NCBI RefSeq assembly: GCF_005377625.1
Contig: NZ_CP040098.1
Location: 1,481,501-1,545,500, forward strand
Length of the DNA: 64,000 nt
Direction of reading: 5' to 3'
Source of the DNA: Desulfoglaeba alkanexedens ALDC
GTDB taxonomy: Bacteria > Desulfobacterota > Syntrophobacteria > Syntrophobacterales > DSM-9756
Shown: one piece after another, positions 9,005 to 16,969 of the stretch
Position numbering within the stretch: position 1 is the stretch's first letter
Layout of the letters: every line of letters begins with the position of its first letter
Translations under genes and position numbers: made by a program
The notes under the pieces: generated by a model
The model's database searches: none
The model's input: only the letters and a program-made list of their open reading frames with translations
Told to the model about the DNA's origin: nothing

Positions 9005-9740
9005 ATGAATGCGATTGGAAGTCTGAAAACGACGGTTCAATCGCAAAGGAGACAGGTGATCGACCCCAGCGAGATCGAATTCTATGACGTTTACCACCTT
9101 CCCATTGTCAAAACCTATGCCGATCGGATGGATGCAGATCTTTTGCTTCTTGTTCCCAAGCTCCAGGTTGGGAACACAACTGTGCAGAAGCTCCAGCTTC
9201 GGTGAGGCCGTTCCCAGGCCAGAGCTTGGGAACGAGGGAAATTCTATTTCCCCTCCCCTTGTGGGAGGGGATTAAGGGGAGGGGAATGTAACTGATTGAC
9301 ATACGTTAATTTTCTCACCCTCACCCCAACCCTCTCCCATCAAGGGAGAGGGGGATTTTTTGACCTTGTTCCCAAGCTGTACCTTCCACCTTGTTCCCAA
9401 GCTCCAGCTTGGGAACAAGGTGGAAACGAAGCTGATGCGCTTGCTGCTTCAAGGCCATCTGGATCTACCTCAGAGGGTCACCCTGTATGTCGTTCTAAAA
9501 GATCCGCACCCCGATCGGATTGACCTCGTGGACACGATCAACCGTCTGCTACCAAGCAGAATGAACATCGATCCGGGAACCCTGATACTGGCCATAGTGC
9601 TCGATGCAGTTTGATGCCGATATCCGCTTTACCGCATAGACAGCTTCTACAGGAACAAGGATATCGAGCTGCTTCTGGGCCGCCCCATTGGTATTGGAAA
9701 GCTGACGAACGACAATTTCGGCCGAGCACTAATTACCCTA
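9005..9740 (+). pseudogene. IS1634-type transposase remnant (DUF4277 N-terminal part), split by a MITE-like insertion
   Basis: Frames from 9005 (VIDPSEIEFYDVYHLPIVKT) and from about 9521 (IDLVDTINRLLPSRMNIDPG, then after a TGA YPLYRIDSFYRNKDIELLLG and GKLTNDNFGRALI) are the DUF4277 N-terminal region of IS1634-family transposases. Removing 9130-9510 plus one copy of the flanking 10-bp duplication joins ADR to IDLVDT in frame, so the gene was intact here before the insertion. The in-frame TGA near 9613 and loss of the catalytic half make it dead. No terminal inverted repeats of the parent IS were identified. Confidence 0.8.
9130..9510. mobile_element. MITE-like non-coding element, copy 1, with 10-bp target duplication
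   Basis: 381 bp bounded by imperfect terminal inverted repeats (GGATGCAGATCTTTT left; right end is the complement of GGTGCGGATCTTTT). It is flanked by a perfect direct repeat CCGATCGGAT at 9120-9129 and 9511-9520. The interior holds several copies of a palindrome around TTCCCAAGCTCCAGCTTGG and a C-rich/G-rich inverted segment (CCCTCTCCC...GGGAGAGGG). No credible coding frame. The last 80 bp match, in opposite orientation, the copy at 63422-63741. Confidence 0.8.
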
Positions 9741-9831
9741 TTCATCACCGACATGACTGCAGAATGTAAGACACAGGACGAGAAAGCTGAAGATTCCGTT
9801 CGGGAAAAAGGCCAAGGCACTCTGCTGCAAG

Positions 9832-10668
9832 TCAATGTGGGAATTTGCTCTCCGGATTACGGAAGATGGACTCAAGGCCTTTTCGCATTTCCACATGAAA
9901 ATAGTTGCAGCACATCACGACATAATCTTCGCACGACCGTCCATCATAGACGAGCCAGGGGAAGATGCAGCTGGTCCAGAGAACCGCCGACGGTACGGTG
10001 CATTGGATCTGTCTTGAAGGGATCTGATGTGTCTTCTCCAGCCGTTTGTGATCGGGATGGTCCGTTATTCCTGCGTCGAAGAGAGCACGGCTTCTTTCCG
10101 TCGCCGAAATGTTGAAAGCCGGGGAGAGATAGCGAATACCGCATTCTGCAAAAATATCACGCGCCATGGTTTTTACGTCTTCCAACTGTGAACCGTCATC
10201 GAGTTGCTCAGTGTTGCTGCCGTCACAAATGGTGCGAATGCCGCTCTTGTAGCAGAACTTTATGGCGGCAAGCTCCATGGCAATTTTGCATTGCAGGCAT
10301 TCGTTGGCCATAAACAGTTTCAGCAAGTTTTCCTCGTACCTGGCTCGCCCAGACCGTGCTCCGTGGGGGTCTTCCCATAAGGGGCCGATCTCCTGCCGCA
10401 GCACCGCCTCCTGCACTTCTATCTTCTCCTCATGGGGAGCGACCATTTGGTAAATCTCCTCGAAGTTCTCCAGCGAATGCAGTATCTCCTTATCAGGAAA
10501 GGCCCGCCTCAAACGCTGAACCCCCTCCTCGACATTTTCACACTTTCTAAAACCGCGCCTGACGAACGTTACCAGGTGGATGCGGTCGTAAAGCGGTATT
10601 TGCGACCATGCGGCGTATGTTGAATCCGTGCCTCCGGAAAACATGATTGCAACGACTTTATCCGACAT
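9832..10668 (-). CDS. PP-loop (N-type ATP pyrophosphatase) family protein
   Basis: 278 aa. The N-terminus VVAIMFSGGTDSTYAAW carries the SGGxDS PP-loop of adenine-nucleotide alpha-hydrolases, the superfamily of QueC, TilS, ThiI and GuaA. An ECLQCK pair (about residue 125) and further cysteines in the C-terminal third could bind a metal or carry sulfur. Such enzymes adenylate a substrate before amidation or thiolation; the substrate here is unknown. The ATG at 10668 is preceded by AGGAGA. QueC-like proteins occur in some defence systems (for example QatC), but no Qat partners are seen. It is close behind a possibly broken small gene (10672-10872). Confidence 0.75.
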   Translation of the reverse strand: MSDKVVAIMFSGGTDSTYAAWSQIPLYDRIHLVTFVRRGFRKCENVEEGVQRLRRAFPDKEILHSLENFEEIYQMVAPHEEKIEVQEAVLRQEIGPLWEDPHGARSGRARYEENLLKLFMANECLQCKIAMELAAIKFCYKSGIRTICDGSNTEQLDDGSQLEDVKTMARDIFAECGIRYLSPAFNISATERSRALFDAGITDHPDHKRLEKTHQIPSRQIQCTVPSAVLWTSCIFPWLVYDGRSCEDYVVMCCNYFHVEMRKGLESIFRNPESKFPH

Positions 10669-10671
10669 TGT

Positions 10672-10872
10672 TCATTCTCCTACGATTTCTCCGGCATCAC
10701 AGCTTGCGAGAGGAAAGTTCGAGTAAGGCGCCTTGTACACAAAACATTCCCCCCAGGCTGCCGAGATGGATCTGGAAACTCGACTTTGGGCAAACCAAGC
10801 TGCCTCTGAGATGTTATCCAAGAGCTGGTTGATGAAGTCGAAAACAAATTCGGTGGACTGGGGTTGAGACAA
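10672..10872 (-). CDS. Small hypothetical protein, possibly the 3' part of a frameshifted gene
   Basis: 66 codons from a TTG at 10872, ending 4 nt before the PP-loop gene. The product (STEFVFDFINQLLDNISEAA...) has ordinary composition but no recognised family. The frame opens at a stop only 15 codons upstream of the TTG, while the neighbouring frame begins at an ATG at 10958 (MIIKAHNEHINLAQAIIDKT) and runs into this region. One indel near 10870-10900 would join them into a protein of about 95 residues, so this may be a decayed gene co-transcribed with the PP-loop gene. Confidence 0.35.
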   Translation of the reverse strand: MSQPQSTEFVFDFINQLLDNISEAAWFAQSRVSRSISAAWGECFVYKAPYSNFPLASCDAGEIVGE

Positions 10873-11172
10873 CGAGTCGACACAATGAGTACCTGCCGGG
10901 TTTTATCAATTATGGCCTGAGCCAGGTTGATATGTTCATTATGGGCCTTTATAATCAATTATTGCCTTTGCGCTTTTTTGACTTTGTCTTTTGATGAGGG
11001 GTGTTTCAATTTTTGAGCTCGTCTGTAAAGCTGCTTTGCTTTACGGATATGGTATTTTCCTTGACGCCAGTCGGAAACATCTAATCAGCAACAAATGCGC
11101 ATTACCAAGGTGATCATTTTTCGGATGGCATCGAAGAGCAGATTAATATCCGTTGGATAATGGACATCGGTT
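10873..11172. other. AT-rich stretch with no clear gene
   Basis: Lower GC than the surroundings. Apart from the possible 5' part of the frameshifted gene up to 10958 nothing coding is recognised. No tRNA, inverted repeat or IS end was noticed. Confidence 0.4.
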
Positions 11173-11433
11173 TTAGTAACAACTGAACCCTTCCCAGATA
11201 CGCGCCCCTGCGGGCGTTCTCCAGCAATTGGGGTTCATGGGCGGGTTGCCCCAGCCGCTCCCAATGGGAGCGTACACTAATAGCTGATGCCCGCAGTTGC
11301 GAATTGCATCCACGTAACGCCGCTTCTCTTCCGGGTTGGCTAGCCTATTGCTGCTCGCGATGTAGGCGTCACATGCCTGGACCACGGCCTCAAGGGAGTA
11401 TTGCTTGCCAGGTTCGAAATTGTGCCACGGCAT
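11173..11433 (-). CDS. Small hypothetical protein of 86 aa
   Basis: The ATG at 11433 has an excellent Shine-Dalgarno (AAGGAGA, 8 nt upstream), the main reason to accept the gene. The product begins MPWHNFEPGKQYSLEAVVQA and ends with a Trp/Gly/Pro-rich tail (GSGWGNPPMNPNCWRTPAGA). No signal peptide, membrane segment or known domain seen. It is an orphan between the PP-loop gene and the broken helicase. The first half looks helical and could be a DNA-binding or toxin-antitoxin fragment, but that is a guess. Confidence 0.55.
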   Translation of the reverse strand: MPWHNFEPGKQYSLEAVVQACDAYIASSNRLANPEEKRRYVDAIRNCGHQLLVYAPIGSGWGNPPMNPNCWRTPAGARIWEGFSCY

Positions 11434-11512
11434 ATAATCTTCTCCTTATGTGCCAGACCACCTACCGGGTGACAACACATAACATATTAGCAATTCTCGG
11501 AGTCCCTGTAAA

Positions 11513-11543
11513 CAACCCCCGACTAAAGTCGAGGGCTTGCTTG
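11513..11543. repeat. Short hairpin resembling an IS200/IS605-type end
   Basis: CCCCCGACTAAAGTCGAGGG forms a stem on CGACT/AGTCG just upstream of the helicase gene. Similar hairpins mark IS200/IS605 ends, but no transposase or partner end is visible, so it could also be a terminator relic. Confidence 0.3.
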
Positions 11544-11579
11544 GCGCATGTTCTGTGATACAAAAGCAAGGAGGAAGCG

Positions 11580-13853
11580 GTGCCGCTGAATCTCACCGAT
11601 CTCAAAAAAGAGGCCATGGTCTCTGGTCTTCGGCCCGGGGGGCCGGTGCGCATCATCGATGTGCGCTGGCACCGAAGCGACGTAGTGGAGGTGGTCTTTC
11701 GGGACGCGGCTGGAAACGTGAATCAGCAGCTCCTCTTTCGCGACGACGAGCCTCGCCTGAGCCTGGAAGCCTCGGGACAGTCCTGGGCCTTTGATACCGA
11801 TGGTGAGATGTTCCGCCTGGCCTCGGAAGCCCATCGCATTCGGCTGGCCCACCTGTTCGATCCCTACCTGGCCGTGCACACGTCTCTGGTGGAGCCCCTG
11901 CCGCATCAGATCACGGCCGTTTACGGCGAGATGCTGTCGCGCCAGCCCCTTCGGTACCTGCTGGCCGACGACCCGGAGGTCCAGATCCTGGTAGCCACCG
12001 ATGCCGCAGGCGAAGGGGTGAACCTGCAGCGCGCCCACCTCATGGTCAATTACGACCTTCCCTGGAACCCCAACCGCATCGAGCAACGCTTCGGGCGTAT
12101 TCACCGCATCGGCCAGACGGAAGTGTGTCATCTCTGGAACCTGGTGGCGGAAGAAACCCGGGAAGGCGACGTCTATCTCACGCTGCTCCGTAAACTCGAA
12201 GTGGAGCGCGAAGCTCTGGGCGGCGCCGTCTTCTACGTACTAGGAAAGGCCGTAAGCGGCATGGCCTTAAGGGAGCTTCTCATCGAAGCCATCCGCTACG
12301 TGGAGTGTTCCGAGGTGCGGGCGCGTCTGACCCAAAAGGTGGAAACGGCTCTGGACCGAAAGCATCTGCAGGATCTCCTGGAAGAACGCTCCCTCGCCCG
12401 CGACGTGATGGAAATCCGACGGGAGATGGAGCGGGCCCAGGCGCGTCGCCTGCAGCCGCACTTCATTGAAACCTTTTTTCTGGAAGCCTTTCGACGCCTG
12501 GGCGGAACCATTGTGGAGCGGGAACCGCGCCGTTACGAAATACGCCATGTGCCCGCCCTCGTCCGCCGCCGGGATCACCGAATAGGCCGAGGCGAAACGG
12601 TGCTCCCTCGCTACGAACGGATCTGCTTCGAAAAGGAAAAGGTGCACGTACCGGGAAAACCCTTGGCCGCCTTCGTCTGCCCCGGCCACCCGCTCCTGGA
12701 CGCCGTGATCGACCTCATCCTGGAACGGGATCGGCACCTGCTCAAGAAGGGCGCCTTCTTCGTGGACGAAAGCGATGCTGGACACGATCTTCGCACCCTC
12801 TTTTATCTGGAGCACGCCGTCAGGAACGGCCGGAAAGACGCCACGGGAGCCCGCCGGATCATCTCGCAGCGGCTCCAGTTTGTGGAAGCGGATGCGACCG
12901 GCCGTTTCCGGCGGACCGGCATGGCCCCGTACTTGGATTACCGGCCGCTGACCGACGAGGAGCGCAGCGTTCTGGAATGTCACGTGGAAACCCGCAATTG
13001 GCTGGAGCGCGACCTGGAATCGCAAGCGGCCTCCTATGCCGTGCGCACTCTGGTGCCCGAGCATTTCCGGGAGGTGCAGGCCCGTACCGAAGAGCGGGTT
13101 CACAAAACGGCCGCCGCCGTCAAGGAGCGACTCACCAAGGAGATCACCTACTGGGATCACCGGGCGGAGGAACTCCGGTTGCAGGAAGCCGCCGGCAAGG
13201 TGAACGCACGCATTAACGCCGCCAAGGCCCGAAACATCGCCGATGAACTCGCCCAGCGGTTGCAGCGCCGCCTGGCCGAACTGGAGGAAGAACGAAACAT
13301 CTCGGCGCTGCCTCCCGTGGTGGTGGGCGGAGCGATCATCGTGCCTCGGGGCCTGCTGGATCGGCTGCAGGGAAAGCCCCGGCCGGAACCGGACCTGGAC
13401 GGCGATCTTCGCGTCCTGGTGGAGCGCATCGCCATGGAGGCCGTCTTGGCCAGAGAACGCGCTCTGGGCTTCGAGCCCCGGGACGTGAGCGACCTTAAGG
13501 TGGGCTACGATGTTGAATCGGCTGTACCCGGAACCGGAAAACTCCGCTTCATCGAAGTGAAGGGCCGGGTGGAAGGGGCCGACACCATCACGGTCACCAA
13601 GAACGAGATCCTCACGGCCCTGAACAAACCGGAAGACTACTTCCTGGCCGTGGTCCTCGTGAGCCGGGATCGGCTGCACCAAACGGCCGCTTCCGGAAGC
13701 CTCGCCGACGTGCCGGTGGCCCAGGAAGGCCAAACACCGCTCAAACCGACTTCCGACGGCCTGCGCCTCCATTACTTGGCGAATCCCTTCCAGCGGGAAC
13801 CGGACTTCGCGGCCACCAGTGTAACGTACGATTTGAAGCAACTGATCGGGTAA
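11580..13853 (+). CDS. SNF2-type helicase-DUF3883 protein lacking most of its motor core (internal in-frame deletion)
   Basis: 757 aa from a GTG with AAGGAGGA upstream. The N-terminus is the leader of large SNF2 helicases of restriction/DISARM-like loci and reaches EMLSRQPLRYLLADDP, where relatives continue into the Walker A GAGKT. Instead it jumps at about 11975 to EVQILVATDAAGEGVNLQ and RIEQRFGRIHRIGQ, helicase motifs V and VI. Motifs I-IV are missing. The long coiled region and C-terminal DUF3883 nuclease-like domain (FIEVKGRVEGADTITVTKNE) remain. Relatives are typically well over 1000 aa (from memory). It cannot hydrolyse ATP normally. Downstream are RHH, PIN and a truncated DUF1156 methylase. 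Confidence 0.85.
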   Translation: MPLNLTDLKKEAMVSGLRPGGPVRIIDVRWHRSDVVEVVFRDAAGNVNQQLLFRDDEPRLSLEASGQSWAFDTDGEMFRLASEAHRIRLAHLFDPYLAVHTSLVEPLPHQITAVYGEMLSRQPLRYLLADDPEVQILVATDAAGEGVNLQRAHLMVNYDLPWNPNRIEQRFGRIHRIGQTEVCHLWNLVAEETREGDVYLTLLRKLEVEREALGGAVFYVLGKAVSGMALRELLIEAIRYVECSEVRARLTQKVETALDRKHLQDLLEERSLARDVMEIRREMERAQARRLQPHFIETFFLEAFRRLGGTIVEREPRRYEIRHVPALVRRRDHRIGRGETVLPRYERICFEKEKVHVPGKPLAAFVCPGHPLLDAVIDLILERDRHLLKKGAFFVDESDAGHDLRTLFYLEHAVRNGRKDATGARRIISQRLQFVEADATGRFRRTGMAPYLDYRPLTDEERSVLECHVETRNWLERDLESQAASYAVRTLVPEHFREVQARTEERVHKTAAAVKERLTKEITYWDHRAEELRLQEAAGKVNARINAAKARNIADELAQRLQRRLAELEEERNISALPPVVVGGAIIVPRGLLDRLQGKPRPEPDLDGDLRVLVERIAMEAVLARERALGFEPRDVSDLKVGYDVESAVPGTGKLRFIEVKGRVEGADTITVTKNEILTALNKPEDYFLAVVLVSRDRLHQTAASGSLADVPVAQEGQTPLKPTSDGLRLHYLANPFQREPDFAATSVTYDLKQLIG

Positions 13854-13961
13854 CGGGTAAGAAGAAAGAGTGGGAGGCAAGGAAACGTTCAAGTCGTCCT
13901 TTCTCCTTCCCTCCTTCCTCATCCAGAGGCATAATCGGTAGAGAACTCCTGGAGGGAACTT

Positions 13962-14201
13962 ATGTCCACCAAAACCCGCAAACTCAACTTCAGTATCGAC
14001 GAAGACCTCTGCCGTGCCTTGGAGGAACTCGTTCCCTCGGGGCAACGCAGCCGGGTCGTCAACGAGGCGCTTCGCCGGGAGCTGGACCGGATCCGCCGCC
14101 AACGGGCGGTGGAGGAACTCAAGGCCGCTCCCAGGCCTCCGGCGTCTTTGACCAACGACGAGATTGTTTCGTCTCTGGCCCGCGACCGCGCTTCCCACTA
14201 A
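13962..14201 (+). CDS. Ribbon-helix-helix antitoxin-like protein
   Basis: 79 aa; ATG preceded by GGAGGGA. The N-terminus TRKLNFSIDEDLCRALEEL followed by SRVVNEALRRELDRIRR is an RHH/MetJ-Arc fold typical of VapB-type antitoxins that bind their own promoter and neutralise a PIN toxin. It lies 10 bp before the PIN gene and within the helicase/methylase locus, a common position for TA pairs in defence islands. Confidence 0.8.
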   Translation: MSTKTRKLNFSIDEDLCRALEELVPSGQRSRVVNEALRRELDRIRRQRAVEELKAAPRPPASLTNDEIVSSLARDRASH

Positions 14202-14211
14202 AGGACCTGTC

Positions 14212-14646
14212 GTGCCGGTGCCGCGCATGGTAGTGGATGCTTCGGTCATCCTCAAATGGGTGCTGGGATCGGACCGCGAACCCGATCACGGGTGCGCCCT
14301 GCGCATCCTGGACGACTGGGCGGCGGGCCGCATCGAACTGACGGTTCCATCCCTGTGGGAATACGAGGTGGGAAATATTTTGGGCCGGGAGATTCCCCAC
14401 CAGGCTTTGCGGAAGATGAAGTTGCTGCGCAATCTGCGCATGATCAACGAGCCCCTGAACGAGGAGATGATCGGGCTCTGTTTTCAGTGGATGGAGCAGG
14501 CGGCGGTCACCTTCTACGATGCCTCTTACCTGGCCGTCGCTGTGGTCCTCGACGGGCGGCTTGTAACCGCCGATCGCCGCTTTGCCCAACGCATGGCACG
14601 TCCCGACCGCATTCTGCTTGTTTCCGACTATGGAAAGGAAGGCTGA
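14212..14646 (+). CDS. PIN-domain ribonuclease toxin (VapC-like)
   Basis: 144 aa from the GTG at 14212 with AAGGA just upstream; an ATG at 14227 is the alternative. It shows MVVDASVILKW with the first catalytic Asp, a Trp-Glu-Tyr-Glu stretch in the middle, and TFYDASYLAVAVVLDGRLVTADRRF with the distal Asp residues. PIN toxins of this class cleave RNA, often tRNA or rRNA. Its partner is the RHH gene upstream. Complete and probably functional. Confidence 0.82.
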   Translation: MPVPRMVVDASVILKWVLGSDREPDHGCALRILDDWAAGRIELTVPSLWEYEVGNILGREIPHQALRKMKLLRNLRMINEPLNEEMIGLCFQWMEQAAVTFYDASYLAVAVVLDGRLVTADRRFAQRMARPDRILLVSDYGKEG

Positions 14647-14652
14647 AATCCC

Positions 14653-15228
14653 ATGAACGGCAAGAAGATACTCATCGAAACGGCGCTCCCCCTGGATGCC
14701 GTCAATCGAGAGTCGGCTCGGGAAAAGTCCATCCGCCACGGGCACCCGAGCACCCTGCATCTGTGGTGGGCCCGGCGCCCTCTGGCTGCTTGCCGGGCGG
14801 TGCTCTTTGCGCAGTTGGTGGATGACCCGTCCGCCCATCCCGACAAGTTTCCCACCCAGGAGGACCAGCGCTGGGAAAGGGAACGTATCTTCGGCATCAT
14901 GGAAGACCTGGTCAAGTGGGAGAACATCAATATCGGAGTGGCACTTCTGGTCTCCCGTGATGCTCAGCTTCCCCTTTTCTACCGGGAATACGAGGGAAAC
15001 CGACATGATTCCAAACAGTTCAACATGATCCTCACCGAAATGATCGCCCGCATGAATGAGTCTTCCGGGAACGAAGAGGGCGGACTGACCCTGGTCTTTG
15101 ACAAGGGGATGAACTCGGAGGAGAACATCGCCCTCATTGACTCCACCGCCAGGGTGCATTTCATCACCACCTACTCTCCCTGTTGCGAGCGAACATGCGA
15201 GCCTCCCCTTAGGACACTCACAAATTAG
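14653..15228 (+). pseudogene. Truncated DUF1156 DNA methyltransferase fused to an IS1634-type transposase fragment
   Basis: Codons 1 to about 93 ([40 protein letters not shown]) are the DUF1156 N-terminus of large adenine-specific methyltransferases. At about 14930, within [11 protein letters not shown], the frame switches to the catalytic middle of an IS1634-type transposase ([43 protein letters not shown]). It ends in an inverted IS end. The methylase catalytic motifs are gone, so it is inactive even though the frame is open. The fusion arose by IS insertion and deletion. Confidence 0.82.
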
Positions 15229-15357
15229 CTCACTCAGGAACACATCCCAAGGGCAAAACGATCATTCTATGACACTACAGAATGAGGCATTTGCCAGGCA
15301 TGCCCTAGCACCCATGCGGATTTGCGGGATGTGACCAGGTGGTCACTGTAAAACTTG
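14931..15357. mobile_element. IS1634-family remnants: plus-strand catalytic fragment joined to an inverted 5' end
   Basis: 14931-15185 encodes part of the DDE domain on the plus strand. From about 15186 to 15357 the sequence is an inverted, diverged copy of 17826-18000, the 5' end of another IS1634-type element including its first codons (MFAR on the minus strand). The cassette block 15359-16976 is thus enclosed between oppositely oriented IS1634 ends. Confidence 0.7.
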
Positions 15358-15358
15358 A

Positions 15359-15484
15359 GGCTAACGGTTGGTTTCAGCGGCAGCGGCGGGAGGGGCAAGA
15401 CTCTTTCGCCTAAAACCAACTCGGGTGGCTCGCGGCGCGTACCTGAAGCGGCGAAGCCGCTGTCCGCTGCAAACGGTGTTGGCA
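15359..15484 (-). other. attC-like integron recombination site of the UPF0175/DUF3368 cassette
   Basis: On the minus strand it begins TGCCAAC (15484-15478), 12 bp after the DUF3368 stop, and ends GTTAGCC (15365-15359), with long self-complementary arms (GCAGCGG...CCGCTGC). The inner core TGCCAAC is the exact complement of the cassette's first bases, GTTGGCA at 16311-16305. Cores deviate from RYYYAAC/GTTRRRY at one or two positions. Confidence 0.6.
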
Positions 15485-15495
15485 CGCTTTTGACC

Positions 15496-15981
15496 TTAAG
15501 ACTCACGTGCCAACTTGAGAATACGCTCTTTCATTTCAGCAGAAATCCACATACCCACATCGCTCATTTTCAATACATACGGCTGGACTTTCTCGATAAT
15601 GCCATGAGATTTTGCTTCCAATAAAACCTTCAGTGTTCCCCAAACTTGCAAGCCTGCGACCTGTGCAGTTCGACGAGCAAGCATATCATCAAGCAAAACG
15701 ATCCTATCTGGATTTTCCAGTGCCAGAGCCATCGCCGCAATTTCGCCTACGCCCAAATCCAAAGCAAGCCATTCTGACGGGGTAGATTCTGGATTGACAA
15801 CATTCAGCCACGAATAGTCATCTGGATTGGGAACATCGTAACCTTTGCTTCTTCCTGCCTGCAATTCATTTTTGACGGCTTCGGGCATCCAAACTTCATC
15901 GAACAATTGGGGAAGCCACTCAAGACCACCAATGCGAAATAGGTAAAGGAGCGGCGAAGTATTGCTGACAGCTTTAAGCAT
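15496..15981 (-). CDS. DUF3368 PIN-like toxin
   Basis: 161 aa. VSNTSPLLYLFRIGGLEWLP at the N-terminus, LGVGEIAAMALAL and RIVLLDDMLARRTAQVAGLQ are the acidic motifs of DUF3368, a PIN-like nuclease family paired with UPF0175 antitoxins. Its start overlaps the end of the UPF0175 gene by 8 nt, so the two are coupled. The pair sits alone in a segment bounded by integron-type cores, as is common for cassette-borne toxin-antitoxin modules that stabilise arrays. Confidence 0.85.
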   Translation of the reverse strand: MLKAVSNTSPLLYLFRIGGLEWLPQLFDEVWMPEAVKNELQAGRSKGYDVPNPDDYSWLNVVNPESTPSEWLALDLGVGEIAAMALALENPDRIVLLDDMLARRTAQVAGLQVWGTLKVLLEAKSHGIIEKVQPYVLKMSDVGMWISAEMKERILKLARES

Positions 15982-16225
15982 GGGCGCTTTCTAAATCGTC
16001 AAGTTCTGCGACAAACGGAAACACCTTATAGCGATTCAAACTGAGCAAAAACTCAACTCTGGACATTCCCGCCAATTCAGCAGCTCGCCCAGAGGAAAGC
16101 CTGCCCATTTCATACAACTTGACAGCCGCCAACATGCGGATTTCACGCCCAAACGACTCGGCGTCCGTCTTTTCGGCAAGAAGCACCTTGTCTGGGATCT
16201 CAATCGTAATTTGTTGGAGAGCCAT
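15974..16225 (-). CDS. UPF0175 antitoxin
   Basis: 83 aa; ATG with GGAG upstream. ITIEIPDKVLLAEKTDAESF, LAAVKLYEMGRLSSGRAAEL and AGMSRVEFLLSLNRYKV form the UPF0175 pattern: a strand followed by a helix-turn-helix-like segment. It is the antitoxin and likely autorepressor of the downstream DUF3368 toxin. The cassette core GTTGGCA lies 80 bp upstream, so the module fills one cassette. Confidence 0.83.
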   Translation of the reverse strand: MALQQITIEIPDKVLLAEKTDAESFGREIRMLAAVKLYEMGRLSSGRAAELAGMSRVEFLLSLNRYKVFPFVAELDDLESAHA

Positions 16226-16304
16226 ATTTACTCCTTCTGTCCACCAGTAATTTTACTTCGCTTCAACTGCTTTTTTCATAAAGAATCTTATTTCGCAAGG
16301 GGCG

Positions 16305-16404
16305 TGCCAACGACCAAGCTCAGCAGCAGCGGCGGGGGCTGCTGACGCTTCGAACTCTCAAAGGCGGTCAGGCCCCCGCCGTCTGCTGCAGCGACTGGTT
16401 CGGC
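16305..16404 (-). other. attC-like integron recombination site of the 190-aa-protein cassette
   Basis: Minus strand runs from GCCGAAC (16404-16398) to GTTGGCA (16311-16305). The arms GCAGCAGACGGCGGGGGC and GCCCCCGCCGCTGCTGC can pair over most of the length. It overlaps the end of the upstream gene, giving the C-terminal tail NQSLQQTAGA, a tail often seen where genes read into attC-like repeats. The inner core differs at one base from the complement of the cassette start GTTAGGC at 16976-16970. Confidence 0.6.
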
Positions 16405-16940
16405 GGAGGATTCTTCAACCAGTGAACCACTTCACTGAGTACCTCCGCTGGACCTTGCTCGCCCCTCCGTTCCTTCTGCGCGTTTTGACCCGGCGCGGAC
16501 CAGTAGCTGCCGTAGAAGTCCGAACCCACGATTGTCAGCCGCTCACCGCGCGCGAACCTCCCCGACGTCATCGCCGCCGGCACGATCTCGTCCGCCAGCG
16601 AAAAGCACTCCCGGATCTTGGACCCGGCTGCTTCGGCATCCATGTACACGCCACCCCAGCCCAAGTGCAGGAACAGGTGCAAAGGGCCAGGTACAAGGTA
16701 ATACTGAATCGCGTAGGAGTTGATACCGTGCCCTGAATGGGCAAGCACGACGTACTCCGCAGGAGCCTGATCGTCCTGCTGGACGTAATGCTGGAAGTTG
16801 TAAGGCGACATCTTCAACTCGCGCGTGGAAAAAAGCCACTTGCCCTGTTCCTTCAACCCGGCAGCAAGCTGCTCGGGAACCTTCGGAAAGGCCAAGCCCG
16901 CTTCCTGGAAAAGACCCCGAGCTTTTTCAAGGACGCTCAT
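16368..16940 (-). CDS. Cassette-borne hypothetical protein (190 aa)
   Basis: The ATG at 16940 is preceded by AGGAGGTG, a near-perfect Shine-Dalgarno; the frame is open further upstream only by chance through the attC core. The protein (MSVLEKARGLFQEAGLAFPK, YVVLAHSGHGINSYAIQYYL, LFLHLGWGGVYMDAE) looks globular and soluble with an aromatic-rich middle; I do not recognise the family. The last 10 residues are encoded by the attC-like site. The gene is bounded by GTTAGGC upstream and the site at 16305-16404, so it is a single-gene integron cassette. Confidence 0.7.
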   Translation of the reverse strand: MSVLEKARGLFQEAGLAFPKVPEQLAAGLKEQGKWLFSTRELKMSPYNFQHYVQQDDQAPAEYVVLAHSGHGINSYAIQYYLVPGPLHLFLHLGWGGVYMDAEAAGSKIRECFSLADEIVPAAMTSGRFARGERLTIVGSDFYGSYWSAPGQNAQKERRGEQGPAEVLSEVVHWLKNPPPNQSLQQTAGA

Positions 16941-16969
16941 CGGCACACCTCCTTCTGCCATTGCCATCC

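Noticed and set aside
12267-14255. 662-codon minus-strand frame opposite the helicase and RHH/PIN genes
   Set aside because: Shadow frame; the plus strand has recognisable helicase, DUF3883, RHH and PIN domains with good ribosome-binding sites.
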